64,000 nucleotides of DNA from Acanthosepion esculentum (Eukaryota > Mollusca > Cephalopoda > Sepiida > Sepiidae): positions 52,268,949-52,332,948 of the forward strand of contig OZ038508.1 of the NCBI GenBank assembly GCA_964036315.1, in the 5' to 3' direction. Below the pieces are notes generated by a model that searched no databases, was not told the DNA's origin, and saw only the letters and a program-made list of their open reading frames with translations. Each line of letters opens with the position of its first letter. Within the stretch, counting starts at the first letter, position 1. Shown here in pieces: positions 56,352-64,000 of this stretch. Made by a program: the position numbers and the translations under genes.

Positions 56352-56962
56352 CAATTGAAATCCAATCCAAAGAGTATCCTGGGTATGACGATAAACTACA
56401 TCCAGCAACAAGGCCTCTGATTGGGAAGTTTTGAGGAGCGTGGAACCACCTCTTAATTGCTGTTGCTCCCAAGTTTACCCTGACCCAGGGTGAGAGCATC
56501 TGTTAGGGTTCCAGCTATGGACAAATAGTAAAACCCCAAACTGTGGTCAAAATACTATGAAAGTAAAAGAAATACATTTTTATAGTAAAACATCCAGCAA
56601 TAGATTTTAATAGTAAAAAAGAAGAATTTCAGCAATAGATTTTAATAGTAAAAAAGAAGAATTTCAGCAATAGATTTTAATAGTAAAAAAGAAGAATTTC
56701 AGCAATAGATTTTAATAGTAAAAAAGAAGAATCTCAGCAATAGATTTTAATAGTAAAAAAGAAGAATTTCAGCAATAGATTTTAATAGTAAAAAAGAAGA
56801 ATTTCAGCAATAGATTTTAATAGTAAAAAAGAAGAATTTCAGCAATAGATTTTAATAGTAAAAGCAAAAATTACCAAAGCTCCCAAGAAAATTAAATTTC
56901 AGCATTAAATGACACATAAGGAGTTGATCTACCATTAAACAAACAAATCAAACCAATTGAAA
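56352..56962 (+). mobile_element. VNTR-SINE copy 3, flanked by 9-bp repeats
   Basis: CAATTGAAA at 56352-56360 and 56954-56962 flanks it. Head TCCTGGGTATGACGATAAAC, middle GTGGAACCACCTCTTAATTG, eight VNTR units, tail TTAAATGACACATAAGG then CCATTAAACAAACAAATC. It begins 40 bp upstream (in gene direction) of a CCDC13 exon acceptor. Confidence 0.85.
56595..56865. repeat. VNTR of VNTR-SINE copy 3, 8 units of 35 bp
   Basis: AGCAATAGATTTTAATAGTA starts units at 56596, 56631, 56666, 56701, 56736, 56771, 56806 and 56841. The units are almost identical. Confidence 0.97.
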
Positions 56963-56964
56963 GA

Positions 56965-57925
56965 GATTAGATTCCATCTATACATTCACAATTACTGATA
57001 TATAGATAGATAGATAAGGATTACAATTGTGTGTGTGCGCATATATATTGAAAGGAAAGACACAGAAAGGCTAAAAGAGATAAACAGAAAGACAGATGCA
57101 GAAAGTGACAATTTTGATATCTAATATCTTACAAATAAATACAATGAAAAATAATAATAAATGAAAACTTTAAACATCCGAATAAATTTTAAATATCTAC
57201 CGCAACAGTTGTTTTTTAAGGTTTTTTTTTTTGGCACTAAACATGTACACATTATTAGTAACAGAAATCAAGAAGATCTGATAAAAAAACAAAAGAAGTA
57301 GGATGAAGGAAATACTAGTCAAAAATTAATAATAATTAACAATTCTTCAAATAAATGGATACTAGTGTCATTCATTCAGAGTTGATCTCATAACTCATAT
57401 TTTGAAAAAAAAAACAACTTTGCAATTCAAAGTTCAAATCACCTTAAATGATTCCTGTATTCATTCTGGATATATTAAGTATATACAAAAAAACTCCTGG
57501 TGCTTTTTCTTACCATTTTTTAACTAAAGAATGAGTACTCTCATATTTGGGAATAGACAGGCTTACCTGTTTACTTAAATATTGATCTTTTTTCCAACCT
57601 CCCTACTTATTCCAGGCCCACCATTTATTTCCTTTTTTGGAATGAATTTTCTAACCTATCCTATGATTCCAGCCTGCCTGTCTATTCTAGCCTTAAGAGT
57701 ATATAGACAAAAAAACAGTTATTTACTGGAAAGTTTTGCACACCCCTAACCTGGCACAACAGACAAACGATCCAAAAAATTCTAAAGAGCTAGAATATTC
57801 TGACTCCCTTTGTTCTGGATTTGAAAGACTGGCCAAAACCATGTGACTTACTGCCCTCATCATAAACCATTTCTTTTTTACATTTTATCTTATCTATACT
57901 TTGACATTCTCTCCAGCATTTTGAT
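56965..57925. other. Intron, no recognisable feature
   Basis: Short GATA and GT runs near 57000-57050. No gene or family recognised. Confidence 0.4.
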
Positions 57926-57929
57926 TGAC

Positions 57930-58720
57930 TGATATATCTTAAGGCTTATCAAACATTTGCAGGTTATTTAAAGCAAGAAAATATTTTTAGATTGAAAGAA
58001 TTTTTGAAGATGATAATTATTTACTGATACAAGTCCTACTAATAATTAACTCATAGCTGTGGGGAGAAGATTTGGATTCATACCTTCCCCATGGGTATTT
58101 GTTCATAAGTGAATATAGCAAACCCAACTGGAATTGGAACTCAGCTTCCCAATTTCTAATTCCGAGCCGTTATCCATTACACCACCTGCACATCTAAACT
58201 TACAGCACCTGGTATTCCCAAGTGGTAACCCATCTAGGTACTCATTATGCCTCTTAATTCCTTGGGGAACATAGGGCCGCAACAACACCTCTCCAACAGA
58301 CGCGGTTCCAGGCAATCCTCTTCAGTTTGGCCCATGTTGTGCCAGCTGCCTTCCTGGTGGATTTTTATGCATCATATGCTCCACTTTGGAGGACTCTTCC
58401 TCGCCCATGTTGTTGTTTGAAGACATTGTTGAGGTTTCTGTAACACGCTAGTTTTTAAGTGAGTAGGTTGTTAGCCTACTGCGCAACCCCAACCAGGAGG
58501 GCCAGGGTGTGTCTTTCATCTGGCTCCTACCCGACAGACCTGTTGAGCTTGGTTGGACATGCTAAGGGCCAAAGCTCTCACCCACATAGCTCTCAGGGTC
58601 ATTGAAGCACGCAAACCGTCCTACCACGTAAAGGGAGTCTAGGGACTGACCAGGCTCAACATTGCTTAACCTCAGTGATTGTATGACAACTTGTTTCAAT
58701 CTGATATGGCCGTAAGCCCC
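57930..58720 (-). repeat. 5S/tRNA-headed SINE split by a GC-rich insertion
   Basis: Tail and tRNA part at 57930-58215, then the start of the reversed 5S-like head. The rest of the 5S-like head (GGGACTGACCAGGCTCAACA) resumes at 58632. Between them lies the insertion of the next entry. Confidence 0.8.
58244..58632. mobile_element. GC-rich insertion of unknown family
   Basis: TCTAGGTACT to its left and TCTAGGGACT at its right end look like a 10-bp target duplication with one change. Inside are GCTACTGCGCAACCCC-like and GGAGGGCCAGGGTGTGTC text, far richer in GC than the window. No coding frame recognised. Confidence 0.65.
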
Positions 58721-58724
58721 CAGC

Positions 58725-59835
58725 ATCTTGCTAAACTCTTGATCTAACAAGACTATTTAAGAGCATGACTTGAGTTTAGAAATACATATATGATTATTAC
58801 TTGTACACCTTTGTTTCTACTGAAAATTTTCAAAGAATTTTGTGAATAAACTAAAAATTTTGTGAATATAAATAAATAATATAATTTTTCTTTTTTAAAT
58901 TAACTAAATTTGTTGATTATGATTCAAATATTGATTACTCATAAGCATGTTTTTCATTTGTTATCTTCATCCTTCAAATTAAGAAAATTATTTTTATTTG
59001 CTTATATATGCCTTCTAATTTACATGTAAATCATATATGAATTTCTGAACTCAAGTCATGTTCTTAAATAGTCTCATCAGATCAAGATTTTCATATGGAT
59101 GTCATGCATGGTGCTATTTGCATTCAGATGTATCTAAACTATACAACAGCTTTTTCATGGTCAATGGTTAAAAATGGCTTTGAGTAAATGAAGTGTGTAA
59201 GCCTCTGCAAAGGCCTTTCCTCGAACCTCATTGACTGGTGCTACAGAATCACAAACAAAGGACTTGTGGGAAATTTTTTTTAAATCGATAAAATAATAAT
59301 AATGAATAATAAAAAAAAAAAGAAATATATTTTCCCATGATGCTAACAGTAAAGGAACAAGAACAATATGTTTACTACAGTTGGATTCATCAAACTCCAT
59401 TAGGCAGTGCTGTTGAATTTATACAAACATCTTCCTGCTTCACTCACTTTCGCCCTTTGCTCTAAGATGTAACACCGTCTGGTAATTATGCTCTCACTGG
59501 GGAACGTTAGTTTCTCCAGTCCACTGACAAATTAAATCAGTTTTCACTTTCCAACACATGACTGAATGCCAAATGTTTCCTTATAAGGAAATGGTTAATA
59601 TTAAGACTATCCTGTCAGAGCTTATTTGGTAGAATTGAAAAGATTCACACGTCTCTTCCAAAATACTCCAGCATGGAATAAATCAACTTTTTCTTTAGTT
59701 GTTCTATCTCAGCGCAAGGCTGACTTGAGCTCAACCATTATAATGATGCTTATCCTTACTTACCCTAACTTCTGGACCACGAAAAGGAAAATGAACGTAC
59801 CATAACTATGCTTAAATCTTTCAACAATAAAGTTT
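58725..59835. other. Intron with repeat scraps
   Basis: 59565-59640 carries the CCAAATGTTTCCTTATAAGG hairpin repeat; 59690-59795 recurs at 60318-60425 on the other side of the LINE. A 79-codon minus-strand frame at 59161-59400 has an ordinary-looking C-terminal half (APVNEVRGKAFAEAYTLHLL) that I cannot place. Confidence 0.5.
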
Positions 59836-59839
59836 TTTT

Positions 59840-60315
59840 TGTTTGTTTTTTTTTAAGCGTATCACCCCAAGCAAGGCTGGAGGCCACTAGCACGCAAGGA
59901 GTTATAGAAGGGTTTGAGGAAGAGCAGATAGGAGTGGTAAAGGAGAGGATGTGGAGAAAGATAGTGGATCGATCAAGGCAAAGGGGTTACAGAAGATTTG
60001 GAGCGAGAGCAGATAGGAATGAAAGGTGAAAGGATGTGGAGAAGGGAAGTGGATAGATCAAGGCAACTGGAGATGTCGATTGACGTTACACTTAAATAGT
60101 TGGAGATTGTATTTGTCATGGAAACAGGAATAAGGAAGGCAGTACCACAGGCGAGATGTGCGAGACATGAAGCTATTGGAGTAGAAGAGACATCTACATC
60201 TAACAGTTTCAACGGTGAAGGGGTGGGAACGGGATGCCAGCCTCGTAGGACGTTTAAATTCATTGAGGCCTAGGGATCAGCGAAAGCAGCTCCTCGGAGC
60301 AATTACCGTGAAAGT
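59840..60315 (-). pseudogene. LINE (CR1/Jockey-group-like) 3' end
   Basis: Reversed A-tail at 59828-59860, then CACCCCAAGCAAGGCTGGAG. Nearly identical over 400 bp to 36370-36840 and, reversed, to 16200-16640, so this subfamily was recently active. Confidence 0.87.
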
Positions 60316-60689
60316 AAGTACAAGCTTTTCTTTGGTTGTTCCAATTCTATGTAAGGCTAACTTGAGTTCGACCATTAATACTATGCATATACTTACCCTA
60401 ACTTCTGGACCAAAAGGAAAACAGTCATACCCAAGAGTCATTGAGAACTTTGTTTCACTACAGTTTTTATAGAAAAGAGAATAAACAGTTCATGGTAGAA
60501 ACCCAAGTTTGATATGCTTCTTCTTCAATTGTTTATATATGAACATGCACCCATTTTACAATATAGACCAAAGAAATAACCATTTTAATTCCATAAACTG
60601 TACAGAAAATAACAGAAACCAAATCACTTGATGAACAACAACAACAACAACTAAAATGGGTAGCATATGTAACTAAAAAGAAAAATAAT

Positions 60690-60960
60690 AACATAATCAA
60701 GATGTTGACTTTCCACACTACCTGAAACAAAAGGCAAGGAAGGAAACCCCCATCAAAACTGGAAAAAACAATATCATCTACTGGACTTGAGGAACTTATT
60801 TCCCTGAAAAATTGTTTTAATAGAAAGAGTTTATAAATTTCAACCGACATCAACACTGACTGAATGCCAAATGTTTCCTTATAAGGAAACGGTTAATACC
60901 AGGATTATCCTGTCAGAGTTTATTTGGTAGAATTGAAAAGATTTATATTCCTTAATTTAC
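60690..60960. repeat. Unclassified repeat, copy 2
   Basis: Matches 29165-29420 (CCCTGAAAAATTGTTTTAAT, TTTCCTTATAAGGAAACGG). Confidence 0.62.
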
Positions 60961-61639
60961 ATATTTTCAACAACAATAAACCACATAATTTTCATGCCTT
61001 TTTGTAATGTCCAGCAAGCTGAACTTAGATTGTTTATAGTAATGGAATCATCCATATTTACTACTCACCCCTGAATTAAAATACACTCTTCTACCAAACC
61101 AGTTTTTGCCAATCAGCACTTGATGTTTTAAATCTCGACTTTTCATTGGTTAAAACAATACAAAATGTGTAGCAATTGTCTAAAATCTACTTTCCCGCTC
61201 AACACTCTGGAGCCAATTTTAGACTCAAGAAAGAAATAAATAGGATCGTTCAATCCAGTTCAAGCAGTCAGCCACACAACCTCCGAGAGATGCTAAATGA
61301 ATCCATGCATGTCATTACACCAAGCTAAAGAACCTTTCACGTGTCAACTTGCTGAATCAGTAATCATCATTTCTCTCTCAAACTCTATCTACAAATTTCT
61401 AAGAAAAGTGATAATATACACTACCAAAATAGAAATTGTTATCCGCAACCAGATAAATTCAAACCAGTCAAAGGTGAACAACTCCTGAAGACTTCAGACA
61501 TTTATTTCCTATTTTAATCACACACACAAACTAACATTTATGGAATCTTCCACGACAGCCAGTTTACCCTCCACTGGGAAATGCACTCTTCCTGTTGTAA
61601 TTTTCACCACCATCATACTTACGAATATATAACAAACAT

Positions 61640-62150
61640 TCATTGGTTAATCACCTTCAATCTAGCTTGCTGATTGGTCAGTTTCGATCAATCAAATCAC
61701 CCCCATGCGACAGATCTATTTTGGCGCCAACTCAGTTGGAGCCTGTCACGTGGTACAACAAAATTATAAAACCAAACATGAGTAATTATCGTTCTCTTTA
61801 CTCACTCTCGCGTCTCAGCTCCGCTGCCAAAATGTGACCCTTAAAGAACTCCTGTCTTGGCTAATGTAGTCAGACGTAAAAGAACTTTACAACATGTCAT
61901 GCAAGTATAATTCTGAACTATTACCAACTTGTACAATACACAATTTCAAACACTCAACACATACTCATTCTCCTAAACTACAATTTAATAGTAAATCTAA
62001 TCCTCATGAGCTCAAGTAAAAATATTTCCTAGTCTAAGAGACACAACTCCATCTAACCTTTCAGTTTACATGCATGTACATCAAATACTTTATTAAGTAT
62101 TCAATTGTTATGTTTTGAATCATTATTTTTGTCTTTTATTAATTGTTGTG
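61640..62150 (+). repeat. LTR-like repeat B
   Basis: CTGATTGGTCAGTTTCGATC, CCTGTCACGTGGTACAAC, ATTATAAAACC (TATA-like), then GAGCTCAAGTAAAAATATTT in the same order as repeat A at 51190. Followed at 62148 and 62490 by two TTGTTGTGGAT starts with GAACACGC/GAACACAC, a further short direct repeat. Confidence 0.5.
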
Positions 62151-62754
62151 GATGGAAGATCATTGAACACGCACAATTTTAAGCCTTCTGATCATTCAAA
62201 CCTTCTGACATCTTCACATAACCACAACACATTTATTTCTACATAAGTGACATTTTTCATTCTACACAATTTAGTCTCTTTGAATACATGAACAATCTTG
62301 AACTGTGAATTATTAAGATATCAAATCAATACATGGTCATACTTTGCATTATTCAATCACAAGTTCACTATATGTATATAAATTGTATATAAATGTCTAT
62401 TATTATTATTGAAACCTAAAATACCATTGTTTCTTATTGAATTACCTTGCAATTGATTCGTTTTGAAGGCTCACCTTTTTATATTTGTTGTGGATTAATA
62501 TTGTTGAACACACCCATTATCTAGCCTTCTTACCATTTTAAGCTTCTGATAAATCAAACTCATAAAAATCCCCAACAATAGTTGGATCCTCATACGTATG
62601 GGCCTATGCCAGACTAAGATACGCTTGACGAATTGAAAAAAAGAGAAGTATAAAAGTAAAACCAATTAAAGTGTCAAGAAAAACGAAGGTGAAATAACCA
62701 TAACCTTCTACGCGGGAGCACGAACACACACACAAAAAAAAATCAACCTTGCAC

Positions 62755-62930
62755 CAATGAAAAGTGTATTACAAAAGAAAAACGAGAAATATATTAACAG
62801 TCAATTACTGATACTCCCAGATGAATGGATGGAGTGATTGATGGAAGGTGTGTCTATGAAACTCTAGAGTCGAAATGCTGAAGGTAACACCAATCAGCTA
62901 AATGGCAAACTTTATTAATTCGAATAATAA
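62755..62930. repeat. Unclassified repeat
   Basis: Copy of 32090-32260 (CACCAATGAAAAGTGTATTA, GCTGAAGGTAACACC). Confidence 0.6.
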
Positions 62931-63111
62931 TCAACGACAGAATTCTTAAATCGTGGAAGAAGGGAGATAACTCATAAGAAACATTACTACAAAGGGAAAC
63001 AACTGCTACAACACTGATTTTTTTCAGTGCATTAAGAAAGATTTTGTTATAACGAACTTTAGCAACACAAGATTGAATATTTCATTATATAGACATATTC
63101 TAAACTCTCTA

Positions 63112-63200
63112 GAGCAGCGTTTCTCAACCTTTTTACCCTTGCGTAACCCTTAAAATAAATTACATGTCTCAAGGAACCACTGGGCAAAAACAAAATTATA
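63112..63200. mobile_element. hAT-like left end
   Basis: CAGCGTTTCTCAACCTTTTT resembles a hAT terminal repeat. No matching right end or 8-bp duplication was found before 64000. Confidence 0.45.
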
Positions 63201-63204
63201 TACC

Positions 63205-64000
63205 ATATCTTTCTTATTTTATTTTATTTTTCATTATAGTTTGCGTGGTAAATATCAGTATATATTTTTGTTTGAATAACTGGTTTAAGGAAAAATTAAT
63301 ACTTCTTTGTCAAATTATTCGGTAATGCTAAATAAAATTCATACTGTTCGTTTATAATACTTCATCAGGATAGTTTTCATTCGTACAAAAAAAAATCTAA
63401 ACTCAAACGTAAAAAATAAACATAAGTAACCGATATGTAAGCAAAATGTAAACTAAACAGTTATGAAATTAAATAAAAAGTCAAAAGTGCATTAGCTTAT
63501 CTCACCTGTTCTCATGAAACAATTGGGGACCTATTGCAGGACCTTACATAGAAAACATTTAAACCAGAGAATGTGTGGGGTTTGGGGGGGGGGTGAAATT
63601 TGTATAGGCGTACATGATAGACACGTGTGTGAAAGAGTACAAAAAATCATAAGAGAAAAGTAAGACATTAAAAATGAGTGTGTCCCAGTGAGGGACACGT
63701 TTTTTTCACCCCACATGCGACTACATCTTATAGCCAGAGTTGTAAAAGAGGAAAGAGAATGAGTGAGAATATCATTACCTATTTATAGGCATAAGGTGCA
63801 TCCCTTTTTTCCAGAAAGTCAAGTGGGATAACCCACAATATGAACATTAGAAGAGGTAAAAAGCAATGAAGATTATGAGAATAAAGACGACAGATAATAA
63901 CTGACCTTTGACTTAAATAGATTAAAATTGTAGTGCTCAGGAAGCATTCGTGTGTGAGTTTATTCTCAGGAAAAATCTGTCTGAGAGGAACTTTCTTTTT
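63205..64000. other. Intron, no recognisable feature
   Basis: AT-rich with a poly-G run at 63580. No CCDC13 exon found here. Confidence 0.4.

Noticed and set aside
56313..64000. CCDC13 start exon
   Set aside because: I looked on the minus strand for an ATG exon with a charged N-terminal helix and a phase-0 donor and found none I could defend.

Overview
This is a 64 kb piece of an AT-rich animal genome. It is packed with transposon debris, (TA)n microsatellites and nested SINEs, and almost all of it is intron. The repeat content includes SINEs with tRNA-like and 5S-rRNA-like heads, Penelope-like elements (PLEs) with GIY-YIG endonuclease remnants, RTE-like and CR1/Jockey-group LINE tails, and mariner, Tc1 and hAT remnants. 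Together with the very long introns this suggests a lophotrochozoan, most likely a coleoid cephalopod such as an octopus. That assignment is inference.

The one host gene I can support is on the minus strand. Five short exons, in the order 56235-56312, 44511-44616, 28386-28525, 20884-20952 and 18096-18209, have consensus splice sites and compatible phases (0, then a split ATG codon, then 0, 0). Joined, they encode a coiled-coil stretch that is collinear with the N-terminal third of CCDC13, a centriolar-satellite/ciliogenesis protein. The start codon lies to the right of the window and the C-terminal two thirds lie to the left. The window therefore covers five exons and about 63.5 kb of intron. 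Two further exon-like segments are less certain: a plus-strand 105-bp exon at 1412-1516, which belongs to no gene I recognise, and an in-frame 81-bp minus-strand segment at 46201-46281 between two CCDC13 exons.

Layout: 1-1157 and 7800-8956 are identical by eye (segmental duplication or assembly artefact). Positions 3-18 kb hold SINEs, LINE tails, a hAT element with an 8-bp target duplication and a locally duplicated RTE tail. At 19.3-20 kb a PLE endonuclease remnant is followed by a hammerhead-like motif. At 23-24 kb there is a degenerate satellite. At 26.6-28.1 kb a VNTR-bearing SINE is inserted in a 5S-headed SINE with a 12-bp target duplication. At 29.6-30.6 kb lies a 1.07-kb inverted-repeat element. 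At 32.6-36.2 kb there is a palindrome, a Tc1 fragment split by a full SINE, an LTR-retrotransposon gag/protease relic and a second PLE. At 37.6-40.4 kb there are huge (TA)n arrays around a near-perfect 360-bp palindrome. At 40.7-41.6 kb is an internally deleted mariner. At 48.0-49.9 kb a fold-back element contains the second VNTR-SINE, which itself contains a MITE. The third VNTR-SINE is at 56.4-57.0 kb. Two divergent LTR-like repeats are at 51.2 and 61.6 kb.

The most distinctive material is the VNTR-SINE family (three copies, one homologous repeat unit amplified to different extents) and a recurring hammerhead-like core shared by SINE tails, PLE ends and a TA-embedded palindrome.
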